Part shown: one piece after another, positions 48,041 to 60,800 of the stretch
How positions within the stretch are numbered: the first letter of the stretch is position 1
How the letters are laid out: each line of letters begins with the position of its first letter
Source of the DNA: Ascidia mentula
Lineage: Eukaryota; Chordata; Ascidiacea; Phlebobranchia; Ascidiidae
Assembly: GCA_947561715.1 (NCBI GenBank)
Contig: OX387203.1
Coordinates: 3,162,001 to 3,226,000 of the forward strand
Length of the DNA: 64,000 bases
Reading direction: 5' to 3'
The notes under the pieces: generated by a model
Databases searched by the model: none
What the model was told of the DNA's origin: nothing
What the model saw: the letters and a program-made list of their open reading frames with translations, nothing else
Program-made: the position numbers and the translations under genes

Positions 48041-51000
48041 CACAAGGACCTTTCTCCGTATATGGACTATCTCCTGTCCACTGTGATGCGAATTACTTAT
48101 CGGTTTTTGGCAGGATTTAACTTGTACCGTTATGAACCGTCCCTAAACAGTTTGAACCCTTTTGTCACAAATTGCTAGCCAAGAGTTAATTATCCACTTT
48201 CCACGAATTCGGCTTGGTGACCGACTTTTTGCATCTGTTACCAAACCTAAATAAACCATTCCATTTATGGAGATGTAGGAGAAAGAGTTTCTTTTTGCAA
48301 CAATATTCAGCCGTGCGATATATTTTTCAATGTAATCTTTTTTAACTCTAATTAGCTTGACAAAATAGAGTTTGATTTCTTTTAATCGCCTGTATAGTCT
48401 CTATGGCTGACAGAGACTCACTAACGAATTCTATTTGAATACGCGATACCGATGATGCCTGCACACACAGGCGAAATATATAAGTCGCAGAAACTTAAAA
48501 CAGACAGACGACTTAGGGACTATTTATCATACTTTGTAGCGTGACAAAATGTTTTTTTTCATGATATACCTTTTGTTTAGCTCTAAATATACTACTCTTT
48601 AGAATTGAAGAAAAAGTTTCAAAAAATTTAAAATATGTTTAATTATTGGCCTGCTGTTTGTTATTCCTACGCAACTGAATCCCAGACATTTGGTGCATTG
48701 ATACAAATTGCATACATCTTGGCTGTCATATCACAGACTTACGTCTAAGACCGGGGCAATACAAAAAAAAAGACACATGCAATTGCGGCAATGCATTGGG
48801 CCCGAGGGAATGAGAAATGTGATTCCGTCGAGTCATTCCGATTGTAAGTGCATCCAGCGAACAAGTTGCGAGTGATATTGTATTTGGCTCGTGCGCAGCA
48901 AATTAAGCTAATTTGTGGCTTGCCTTATTATTTATCAAACTTGGCTCAAAGCGGCGGAATTACCCGAATTATATGAACTATTGGACTTTTGTTGCTACTT
49001 GACATCAATTGCATAATAGATACCACAAAAGGGGTTGAGTATGAAATCTGTAGACTCTTTGTTTCTTTAGGGGAAGCTGTTTTTGCAACTCGACAAATAT
49101 TTATCCTTTAAAAAGTAAGTTTCTTTCTGTCTTTATCCTTTATTACAGTTTTTTGCCTAAATTGAATGCGGTAATTTAAACCCCTGACTAATTGCGACCA
49201 CCTCAACTACAAATTACATATCTCAGTTACCCTTCCACCAAACAAGCTCTCACATCACATATAACCATAGAAAAATCTACCGAAGGGTAATTTGTAATGT
49301 ATATGTTCAATTGCGTGGACCGATTTTTGTACACCTGCGTTATATAAATAGCACCTATTTGTGAATAATAGTCGTTAAATACGCATCACTTCCTCTGAAC
49401 TTACGGCCACAAGTAAACTCGTTAGCTTACGTAAGAGCTGTGATTGTCTTTTTCACATTGTGTGTTATATATTGGGTGTGAAGGTGTATGTCCGATCAAG
49501 TGTTTCGAATGACAGCAGAACTTGATTTTTTTGAAACAATACGCTTCCGCGCGCCGTAGGGAAATAGCTATTTGTCCAACAATTACTAGCGTTTTCAACA
49601 CGATCCTTTTTGGGCGCTGATCATCTGTTCAGTTTCATTTTCAATCCAATACGCCGTTTCACAATTTTGTTTTTTTTGTTCTGTTTGTCAATTTATTTAA
49701 ACCAAACTCGGCCGATAAGTTTTTCTAACTACCCCAATTAGCTGCGCGTACGTAATGTGACGTCACCAGGTTGACGCGGTCTCATTATCCGCTTAATATT
49801 GCTCCTGTCATTAGTTTAGTGGCTTCTGCAGCAAATGAAAACATTACGCGCGTTATGAACTCAATTCAACAGCAAGTCACAACAGTGCAGTCCTGCACCT
49901 CATTAAAAGTGCAGTTGGCCGTTAATTTACATAGTGTGGATTGTACTGCCTTCCGATCTGGCTAGATTCCATCGCGACGTGTGATTAATCTGTGTACAGC
50001 ACGAGACAGGCGTGCGTCAACAATCGATTGCTCTGTCTCGCCACGCCGTCCAGCTTCCCTTTGAAGGGGAACAATCCATCAGGCCGCCTTCACTCATTCG
50101 CATGGTGGACAAACAATCACCCCCAAACCTACTCTTGTCATTCACGGCCCCGGGAGAGGGTTTTTGCCGTTCTGAACCTATTGAGTGAACAAAGGTCGGC
50201 AAAAAGTACACCCAGTGTATATCTTTGCACGATTCTTGCTTTTGCGCGTGTATTTTTGGCCTTATAATACGGATACAATTGTGAACCGATGTCTTGTAAT
50301 CTATTTGTAATATCGAGACAACACCTTCAACACAGCCAATAATTTTTTAAATATGTGACAACTTTCCTTACACTTTGTGCAACTTCTCCTTTCCATCCAG
50401 CTGAACATTACACCGCACACATGCTGCACAGAAGATAGACAGGTAGCTCGCCAATCCTATTCGCGTGGCAGTAATCCAGCCAACAATTTACCTGCTTTTC
50501 GTGCTCAGGTGCGTTGAAGCAATGCCAGATATTGTGTTTGGGCAACACTCTGTCCACCCACCTTGCTCTGGCGAATGTAGGAGCTGACTAACTTAGGTTT
50601 TTGTAAACCTTATGTTGCCACGAAGCCAATGGCTGTCAGTCAAAGGTATACAACAGTGTTTGCTACTGCTTTCACACATGAATCCGACTTTTTATTATCA
50701 TTTTGTTCGATTCCTTGTGGTTGAACTTTTTATTGTAGGGCTTTCATTTCCTAATTGTTAATATGTGTGCACATCACCTCGTAAGTATGTTTATTCTGCC
50801 ACTAACGAATGCATTTTCGTTTTATGGGTAATAAAGTCGCATTGGGCGGTTCGGGCCACACAAAACGTTTCAGTTTATTTGGTATAACCGTGCTTCCAAT
50901 AATAGAAACTTTCTTAGAACGCGATTTATAAAGGAATTTGTTTTGTTTGTTATTTGACACAAATCATGAAAGAAAGATGATTTATCGAAATTTTTTTGGA

Positions 51001-54000
51001 AATAACTGCTTCTTTGTCAGGTTTTCCAAATTGAATGAAATTGCCAACGTCTGCTTTGCGCATCTTGATTTGAAAACGTGCTGAGGGAAATGATACAAAC
51101 GTGAAAAATCCATCTCACCGGGTTGCAGTACTTAACTTTAATTGCCAACAACTGCCCGGCGTTCGACCGCATATTTTATTAATTTCGGCGGCGCAAAGGC
51201 GTCTTTCTTAACGTTGGCTTAAAGCGCAAAACGTTCTCGGCTCTCCGGTTGCCAATCATCTGTCGGCCGTGGGATTTTTACGGTCAGTGAGAGGCCACTC
51301 GAAGTGACCACAACAACTGTTCGATTGTGATTGGCAGGTGGATTTGTTTGCTTGTATGCCGCTGTAGTTAAACCAAATTTACCTTCCAACTTTGACTATT
51401 TGTTGTTTTTTTGGTAAGGCGCCAGTTTTTTTTTCGACGAACTGTAAGTTAAACTGAAGCAAAATTAAGCTTACAAAATAAAAAGAATGATGTTTAAATG
51501 ATTTTACATTTTGACATTGTGTGTTGAAAAGTAAACAATGACAAAAAATTTCGAACAATCTTACTGCAATGTACTTTGTTTGTTACCTAATAACAACTTT
51601 AATGTAAGAATTGGGCTTACTAATTATATTAGTAGTTTATTTTTTAAAAACTTTAAGATGGTGAATGACGTTTTTATGAGGCAGTGGTCATAGGTAGATT
51701 TAGCAAAGACTACAAGATCAACTTGTCCGAATCTCACATTGGTCCATATTGCTACGGGAGAAATTTTGGGCAAACGAAAACTTCTACTTCTCTTATGTCT
51801 TCCGTTCGCCTGTCCGTCGTCTTTTCATAAATCTTGCTCAAGTTACAGGAGTCGCTGATGGATTTGTTCCGTGCAAGCGATAAGCACCAAATAAGGTAAA
51901 AACAGGCAAACGGGTTGCACCGTAAATGCAATGGCGACTACTTTTCTTTATGTTATAACGATGGTTTTTTTGAACGGTTGTCAGCTTATGCCTAGGTTTT
52001 GTTTCATGAAAAACATGCACTTCACAAAGTTTTGTTTCGTTTCTTGTTTGTTTGTCAAGGACAACAACGTGCTAGAGATACTTTTGATAGCTTCGAATAC
52101 TGTTGCTTTTTCGTTTATTGTGTACATTTGTTGACGTAGACCTTCATCCTTTATCAGCCTCCTGTTCAACAGTCGATTGTTATATTTTACACAACTCTCT
52201 TGAACTTTAAACCAATCTTGCGTCAACCGACAGCTGGAAGTCGTTGCATGGACAGGTTTGGACTATCAACCCCCAACCAAGAGCAGTGTTTATGCCGGTT
52301 AAAGACCACTTGATCATTGAGGTATTTCACTCCACTCCACTTGAATATTACATTGTAGCAGAAGTGTTGCAAACAATTAGACTCCGGGATCGTCCATTGG
52401 TGCTTATGGAAACAATGCTATTGTCACATCAAAATTGAACTACTTGATTACTCTGCTCCTTTGTGGCTTGTATGTAAGTGCGCCACGCGTGAGATTTCGG
52501 TCATCCTGGGGTCAACCTATGAGTTATTGATATTCTGTTTATCAACCGCAAAGAAAACTCTCTGCGGGCAAGCCGGTTCATAAAAGTTGGGCTTCGTTTT
52601 GATATTTTGTAAATGCAGTGCAGGTTTTTTTTTGAAAAAAATTACAAAATATGCTTTTTTATACATTATTGCAAGATTTTACAACAAATCACCAAATAAC
52701 GTGATTTTCGCACATAATAGACATACGGCTACAGATAATCAAATCAAACTGCTTCATTACCGGTTAAAACCATATGTTTGGATTCTTAGAGAATGCTTTG
52801 CTATTTCAAGACCGAACTTTTCTAAATTGGTGCTCGATTACCAATAACAGTAAATCATTGTGCCAACAAAACCATTTCTGCGCCAGGGGGGAATAGTTCA
52901 CCTTTACTGATAATCTGCGACATACAGGTAAAACGTGCACTCGTACAGGAGAATGGGCAAATAATTTAACCCCCTCCCCTTTCAGCCGCTTCTCGTTTGA
53001 CGTAGATATCAGTTTCCCTGCTCCGAATAAAACGTTGTTGTGTCTTGACGATAAAATGCACTCTCCTGTGGGCAGATGACTTTCTTGGTCGCCGAAATTC
53101 GAGTCACGATAAGATCATATAGGTGTAGGAATTTGTGACTTCTTTCGTGAAGTTTGCGCAACGGCAAGGCTCTCTATTGAATCACAGTGCTATCTCATAT
53201 CAACGCATACTGGAGCAGAAAACTAACTTTATCACAAACATTTTATTACTCCCAACATAAAATAAAACAAATGAAGTAAAAATTTGCTCTGCTCTTGTTT
53301 TCTTGCTGGTTGTTTGGCCCAACCATGTATCTTTGACCATACCTAAGATAAGTCTAAGCTCGTTGTATGACCTGCAAAGGAACAGTTTGTTGTATGTTTA
53401 TGCAATAAACTGTATTGAAACGCCTGTGTTTTGAGCACATGATTCGTTCAGCACTGCTGTGGTCGAAGTTTAATGAGTTTAACGTGTTTCGTCTGTTGTT
53501 ATTTTTATAAGCGTTGCTTATCGCGGTTCAACGAGATTTAAAAGGCTGCGAAACATGGAGACGAGCACTACAGTGTGGTTTCAAGGCCTTAGTTTAAACG
53601 CTTCCATCACAACTTCTTAACTTTTCTCATCTGCGGCTGAAAAGGATAGTTTGCCTTTACTTATAGCATAATTTCTGTATCTCGTGCTGTCGCGTCCTAT
53701 ACAATTTCTCATGCTTTTAACGCAAGTTTTTTTGGAAAAGAATTTATCACACGTGGAATTGTTGACATTTTCTGTTGTGTGTCAAAAAATGACAAAAACC
53801 ATGTGGCGAAATATATTTTCCTACACTGTTCCAGGCTGATCCTGCATAAGCGAATGCTTTTTAATAAGGTGCGATTGTTGAAAAGCACCTGACTTTATTA
53901 AAAAGGTAACTCGCTTGCATTGCAGTTTGCGTTTTTCGGCGACAAAGCCTTTGTACGTCCAAGGATTGTTTCGCAAGATAAAATTAAATAAAACCTAAAG

Positions 54001-54265
54001 AAAAAAAATTGCTAATTTTGGTTTCATTTGATGCATATACTTTATGGCGGATATGGAACCATCTCACAACATGACCCTTACCCCAGTGCACCGCCACCTA
54101 GTGTGTGTCTTGTTATCAACTGCTATAGTGTTGGTTTAAGATGAATATCGAAGGATGCTACATATATTTTCCATATTTGACGTACATCCCTTTCTTTATT
54201 GTTCCTAGAACTTCGCCCAGTTCTGTTAAATTGAATCAACTAGTTTTCTTGCGCTTGGCGGATGT

Positions 54266-54277
54266 TGATTGACGTCA
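54266..54277 (+). promoter_or_regulatory. TGATTGACGTCA: Pbx half-site fused to a palindromic CRE
   Basis: TGACGTCA (54270-54277) is a perfect CREB/ATF site, and TGATTGAC overlaps it as a Pbx-type half-site. It lies between Hox3 and Hox2, 7 kb upstream of the Hox2 ATG. Motif match only. Confidence 0.3.
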
Positions 54278-55281
54278 GATCTTTCCGTTGTAGCTTTGTT
54301 TCCGATCAAATAAACAAACAAAAAACACAGTGTAGGAAATAAGATCATTCGCATGTTTAGCACAACCCCCACCAATGCACGTTAAGCGTGTTGATACTCA
54401 GGTATAGGTGGTTATTTCGACCTCGTTGTTTAAATATGAAAAATGCGAAAAAATCATTCAAGTATGATTGCAAACCTTCAGGTTGTTTTCGAAAAACAAG
54501 CAACTACAAATTTTATTTGTACCTTAGCTGGTGTTCAAGACTTTTCTGTTTCTCAACAGTTTCACAATTTCATAGCATGGAGGTAATCTTCACGTATGAT
54601 TGTGCCCGTATATACTCGAATGTCATCTGTTTTTGTCTTCATCTCACTGCTGGCACCTAGCGGGATGCCTAAATTGCATTTATATCTTGCAAAGTTAAGT
54701 TAACATGGTTTATGTATAGTTTAGTAAAATGTGAGGGGCGGTGTTTATGCACGATACAAGAATTACCCTGTGTGGCATCATCTTTAGGTCACATCTTTGC
54801 ATTTCTGTGGAAGGGAGTTTTTTGGGCGGAAATTGCCCTACTTGAACCTCCGCGTGATAGAGTAAAATTATGTGTAACAATAATTTTACGGGTTATGCAC
54901 GGGTGCCTGTGTCCAGGTTGGATGAGCACATGTGCACGGGGTGTTTCTTGTTCGACTTTGAGGGTCTTTTGAATACTTTGAGTATGGTTTTCTGGGTTGT
55001 TAGTCCATTGGTGGTGGGTGATGTTGAAAATCTGTGTGTGTATGGGGGGACGTGATTTTGTGGAAAATTTAACAACAAGAACTATCCCGCTTGTTTCTTA
55101 ATAACCGGTGCTGGGTCTTGTGACTTACATAGGGACCTACTTTTCTTCAAAGTTGAAAAAAAATATTGCATCTGAATGGAACCCTCAGCGGGGACATAAG
55201 AGCCCTGGGGGAGGGGTTGCTTGGGAAATTATTCAGTTACTTAACATTGTTGCTATTGTGTAGAGGAAACATGAACCTTCA

Positions 55282-55478
55282 ATAAAACCACAATTGACAG
55301 GATATCTAAACGATTCATTTTTGTGCTTTTTTGTTGCTCTTTTTTCCCAAACAATGTGTGAAAAAGGAGTGAAAAAGGTACCTCTCCAGCAACCAAATTT
55401 GACCAGAATGCTTAGATGAAGGATAGATCTTTCATAAAACCAAAAATGACTGGGCCCTTAAACGATTCATTTTTGTGT
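55282..55478. repeat. Imperfect direct repeat, about 151-bp period
   Basis: A 45-bp block (ATAAAACCAC..TAAACGATTCATTTTTGTG) at 55282-55325 recurs at 55433-55478 with scattered differences, and the 19-bp string AAACGATTCATTTTTGTG is exact in both. It may be a local duplication or parts of an old interspersed element. Confidence 0.6.
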
Positions 55479-56836
55479 AAATATAACCTGAAGGTTAAGC
55501 TGCATTTTTAGTTCCATTTTTCACAGCACTGCCTAATTTAAAATTAAAAAACTGCCCGAAACTGGGTCAAATTTGCTCCAGCAACAGCACATGCATATGT
55601 GCTAACTCAACCGAAAAATTATCCCCATGCATCATTGATCGCTTTGTGACGTCCTCCTTCTATTGTTACAGATGACTATATAGGTGGGCATTTTCGGCCG
55701 GCGAAACTTATTTTCATGGAAATACCAATATGCGTCCTCTATTAGTACCTTATCAATAGAAACTCTTATCAGTAAAAAAAGTGAGCAAACATTTTTTCTC
55801 AATTGGAACACTTATTTTTACTTAAAATTGGGTTTCGTTTTAGCTATTCAGCCCTTATATATACCGAAGTATTGTTGTAATGCCTTGTTAGGCCCAACAC
55901 GGTGTTTTGACACAGTAGTTATATGTGTAAACCCCATACGACTCCATTGCAACAGTCTCCGAAATTTATGCGGTTTCGTCTTTATTTTACTCAGGTTCAT
56001 ATAGGTAGTGTATTTTGCTGGCCGTCTTTGATGGAACATTACAGTTTTATCGAAACGTACACGAAACAAATGAATCGGAAATGACACGAAATTTGAACAA
56101 AAACACCATTCGAACAAAACACCACTTTAGCGCAGCTCTCCATGTTGAAAAGGGCGAACAAATACAGTAATGTACATTTGTGTAAGTATATCTATATATT
56201 AAATCGAAGCTTTACAATTGATCTGCGCGCTGAGGTAGGCGTCAAAAAACAACACTGGTGCCTTGTAATGTGCTGTACCTTTAGTTGAGAAGCAAGCGTC
56301 TGTAGGCAGTATTGATTGCGCAACTAACATGTCAGGAGGAACAAACGAGCCGGAATACAGCCGCGAGGAAAGGTGTATTTTAAAATGCATTGAAAAATAA
56401 AATAGTCTATTCCAAGCAGTTTAAAGAAACTTACACAAAAACGTTCACGGAAGTTTTAGAAGAAAAATCACGTATATATTTATTATATCGTGAATTATGT
56501 TTAGATCTTCCACAACTCCATGCTGTTTCAAAACTATTTCCAAGAATTTAACTAAAAAATATTTGGATTTTAACCAAAAATCTTCTGTTTTCTTGAAAAA
56601 ATTCTTTTCATTGCACCAAAATATGTATTTATTCGGTTATTTTTGGTGCAGAAATACTGGAAGACGTGGAACTAATCGTTTGAGGAACTTGGGAAGTGTT
56701 GAAGGCAAAATACTGAAAGTTTCAAACGGCCGTAGGCAACAAGAGGGCACAAGATGCGGAAGCGGAAACTAAACGAACTACAGGTGAGTGAACTTTTTCT
56801 GGAGACGGGGGCAATATGGGCATCCTACTTGAATTT

Positions 56837-56870
56837 TACACACACACACACACCACATATACACACACAT
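56837..56870. repeat. CA microsatellite
   Basis: Two runs of AC units interrupted by CACATAT, about 95 bases downstream of the Hox3 stop. Confidence 0.85.
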
Positions 56871-56964
56871 TAAACGGACAATCGTACGTAATAGACGCAC
56901 AGGTGGTCGTAGCTTCGCTTCGGATGCTACGGATGCGTTTGAGTCGCGTCTATATGGGGATTTT

Positions 56965-57815
56965 TTATAGGTGCGTGAGTCTTTGTAAATGGTTGTGTGG
57001 CATCAGCGCTCCGCTATTGCCCGTTTTTTCGTACAACGCACGACTGCTGGCATCCCCGATGCCATGACTGGAATATCCGGTCAAAGAATAGTCAATGGGC
57101 ATCGCCTTTTCGCCTGTCACGCCAGAACAGGACGAAAAATAATCTAAGTCCGGAGCAGATCCATAGTAAGCGAACTGCAGTAGTTGTGGTGGAAGGTTTC
57201 TCTGAGTTCGGTGAGAAAAAGGGTTGACGGCGTGTAGTGCCATGTCCTGCGACATACCTCCGTGCACGTAACCGCTCAGCGAAGGGATGTGGCGTGTCTG
57301 GTATCCAACAGTAGAGGCCTGGTTTTGTGTTGATACACGCTCGGTGCGAACTTCACTCAAAGACCGTGTGCGCTCAAGTTTTTCACGGTGGTTGTAGTGA
57401 GATTCATTTCCCGTCGACATTGTCACGCTTTCTGGTCCATGAAAATTACCATGCTTGTTGTATTCGCCAAACCCGTTGCATGGTTCTCCACTGTGCTGGC
57501 GACTGTGTGTATAGAACCCGTTGTATTGTATCTGTGGTGCTGCTAGACGGTCACACGATGCATTATTCCCTGTAGTTGACCCTCCTATGTTATTTAATTG
57601 GACACCGTGTATATCGCCCTGTCCCATTGCGGATGTATTGTTCTGCTCAGCATTGTACAATGACTTCATTCCGGGCGGGGAAGAGGTGTTGCTTGCATTG
57701 GACGATGAAGGCGTAGACGTTCCCGCCGCATGGTGGTGCAACGGAGTGGGGTGTTGGCGGCCAGGCATTGGCGCCGATGAAACAAATGACTGAAGTCTTT
57801 GTGTTGGCGACAGGA
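56965..57815 (-). CDS. hox3: Hox3 last exon
   Basis: Acceptor TTTTTTGTAG, phase 1, 283 codons including the stop. The tail is Ser-, Asn-, His- and Tyr-rich. [20 protein letters not shown] (about 57140-57200) is a conserved-looking hydrophobic patch, and a partial copy of it lies in a Hox3 intron. The protein ends LQRLTHL before TAA. Confidence 0.93.
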
Positions 57816-60800
57816 CTACAAAAAACACACGTCTTGATCGAGGAAAACGTAAACAGGACAATAAACATAGTTGTGTTTAGGGAGTATCTATGTGAACATT
57901 CGTGCGGCTATTTCCTTTCATTACGTGTGGTGAATGGTACACAACCAAACACAAGTTAATTAGAACAAGTTTGTTTTTTATTATTCAAAAACTTAGGTGT
58001 CCATATCAGTTTTTTTACCCGTTCTATCAAACACCTTGTTCAGCGTACCTATTTTAGCAAATATGGTTTAGTTCTGCCACAAAACAAAGTGCCAGTCATT
58101 GTGTTGCTGTTGTACACAACAACAAAAATCTTTACTTACCGTTGTTTGATGTATCACACGAATCCTGCTGTTCGTTTGTGTACAGCCCATTGTTAATGCC
58201 TTTGTTCAAGTTCGGGTTGTTGTAAGACGCTTGGGAATTTTTTCTACACACATCATCTGAAATAACAACAAAAGTTTAGTTTAGAAACTTGAATAATCAT
58301 TCATTTTTCTTTACTTATCAAATTGTTTTCTGAGAATTGTGCAAAACCAAAGCACTTGTTTTTCGTTGAAGTTTCAAAATTATTCATAAACCAGGTAGTT
58401 CTAATGGAATAAGGCCTCCAGGCGATACTAACGTTTGCATATGCTGATATGTCTACTAGTTTAGTTTTCGTTTAAACAAGTTCAAAAAAGGTTGAACATT
58501 TTTTTTTTCAGGAGAAATGTGACCTGTGAAATCTGATTCAACTTCAAAATAAATATATGGTTCTGATTGTGTAGATTTCATGTCGTTGTTTTGTTGTAAT
58601 TTGTTTCAAGACAACCCTAACCATTTTTATTCTCCCTAATTTTTGGCTTGGTGTCAATCGTGGTAGAAATACAAAAGTTAAAAAGTGCGTTAAGTCAGTT
58701 GGCATCAAGGTACTTCAATAGCTTCTATCTCAGAACTGGTTGCAAAATACCTCAGCGGAAGGGCACTTCATAATAAAGCACCTAAAGTGCGGTGTATTGA
58801 ATTACCTTGAAAATGCATGCCTGGGTGATGGTGATGGCGCATGTAGTGGCTTGGATAGTGATGCTGGTGCCCTTGCGACCCAAGAAGCATTCCGTGTTGG
58901 CTGTTAATGTCGCTGGGTCGATGAACCACCATCATTTTGTGTTTCTGTTCTTTCTTGAACTTCATCCGGCGGTTTTGAAACCAAATCTTTATTTGCCTGT
59001 GTGGAATTCTAGTGGTCACATTCCTTAAAGGGGGATTCATTCAAGTGTTGTTTATTCTGACAATTTACACAATGTGTACACAACGGAATGCATGTCATTT
59101 TCTGCCACAATTGTGACGGATCAAATTAAATTGAGTTATAAAGAAACAGCGCCCCCAAAATAATAGGTCTACTATGTCAAATGTCAGCAAAATGTTTTAA
59201 AATTTGCGTTGTACCTTTCAACACTAGCATCTTGTTTGTTTGTTTTATACTATATACTGAAACTATATACTAAGGTGCCAGACGAAAAAATCAGGGTCAG
59301 ATCCATGGTAAGCAAACTGCAGTAGTTGTGGTGGAAGATATGTTAGATAAGTTCTGTAAGAAAACGCCCTATTGCGCCCAAATTACCTTGTTTCAATATT
59401 AAAATCAATATTTTTTGTTGTAATATTACCATTTCAACGTCATTTAATTTATTTAATGATATACTTTTACTAAACTTTAAAAGACACTTTAGTGAGGTAT
59501 GTTCTTCCGCACAATTGCAGAACTTAATTAACAAACGTAATGTGTGTAAACGCAACATGAACATTATAGTACGTTGTTGTTTTTATAGTTGACAATAGCC
59601 TGCTTTCCCGCTTACACTGGTAACATTTGTTGCTATAACGCTTTTGAGTGGTTTTAAGTGGCAATTGGATTTATTGCCGTCAATCCAAAACAATATTTTT
59701 CATACTTATCGATTTATTCTCAATAATATAAACATTTTTTGTCTGGACAACGTCAGTGAGGTTTCATCGATCCTAGTGTTTTCTTATAGTCTCATACATA
59801 ACAGCCCGGTTATTCCATTTTGCCGGACATTTTAGAAGTAATATAAGTGACAAAATGACCAAGGAATTATCTACATGTAGGCTACGAAACATTGCACTTT
59901 CAATCATCAAGCAATAAAAAACATACACAAAAAAGCGGTCTACAAAAAAATATGTAAGATTTTTGTGTGTCAAAAGTGACAAAAAAAATTTTTTTTTTTG
60001 AGTGTTTGTGACAAGAAGTTAGCATCTACCTTTCTGTTAAGCCAAGAACTTGTGCCAACTCGATCCGCCTTGGCCTGCAAAGGTAATGGCTAAAATGAAA
60101 CTCTTTTTCCAGTTCGACGAGCTGTGAGTTTGTGTATGCAGTTCTTTCTCTTTTGCTCGCCGAAAGGTTTTTGTCATCCTCTACAACAAACAATGAATTC
60201 AAGTTAATCTGAAACTTCAGTATTCGTACAATAATATGGGTGGAAATACATGCGAAAACTAATATGAGGCTATCCAAATAACCTTTAAATAACCACTGCA
60301 ATCAGGCTATTCTTAACTGTGTAACAATGTTAGTGGTTAGTTTATTATATTTAATTACAATACAGCAGCTCCAAAAATAAATGCTGTTTTTCGGAAAAAT
60401 GAGTACTAAAAATAGTCATAAATAATTAAGCACGCGTTGCTTTCGCAGTTAAAAGCAGAACAGTTAAAAGCAGATCATAACAGAATTACTCCTTTTTCAT
60501 TGCACGACAACAGCGCGCAGGGGCGTGTCATCGATTACCACAAATGCGAAACGATCTAGATCCGTCAACATCACAGAGACACGGTTGCTCATATGACTGC
60601 CCTAACCGTATTTCACCATCACTCGAACCCCTAGGCAAAGCGTTGTTTACCAAACTCGGATCGAAAAGATTCAACCTATAAGCAAGTTGCCGGAAATATA
60701 CTGCGTAACATTTTTCTCGTTCCAAAATATGCTCAGGTTTGTGCAACAAAAATTTAGAGAAAAGTTTGCAATTTTAAAAGCCATGTATTTTGTGTGAAGA

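Larger units (their letters stand above)
48041..56964. other. Hox3-Hox2 intergenic region
   Basis: This is most of the 9.7-kb interval between the Hox3 stop and the Hox2 start. No exon or RNA gene is recognisable; I looked for a mir-10-type hairpin and saw none. It contains a Pbx/CRE composite site at 54266-54277, an imperfect repeat pair at 55282-55478, a CA microsatellite at 56837-56870, and AATAAA (minus) at 56628-56633 and 56479-56484 that could end Hox3 transcripts. Confidence 0.6.

Noticed and set aside
47622..48178. Long frames on both strands upstream of Hox2 (136 and 128 codons)
   Set aside because: Both strands are open because the stretch is G+C-rich; more likely Hox2 leader or promoter. 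Kept only as a candidate 5' UTR exon.
47221..56964. mir-10-type hairpin in the Hox interval
   Set aside because: The mature mir-10 core was looked for on both strands and not seen; in other animals it lies near Hox4, outside this window.
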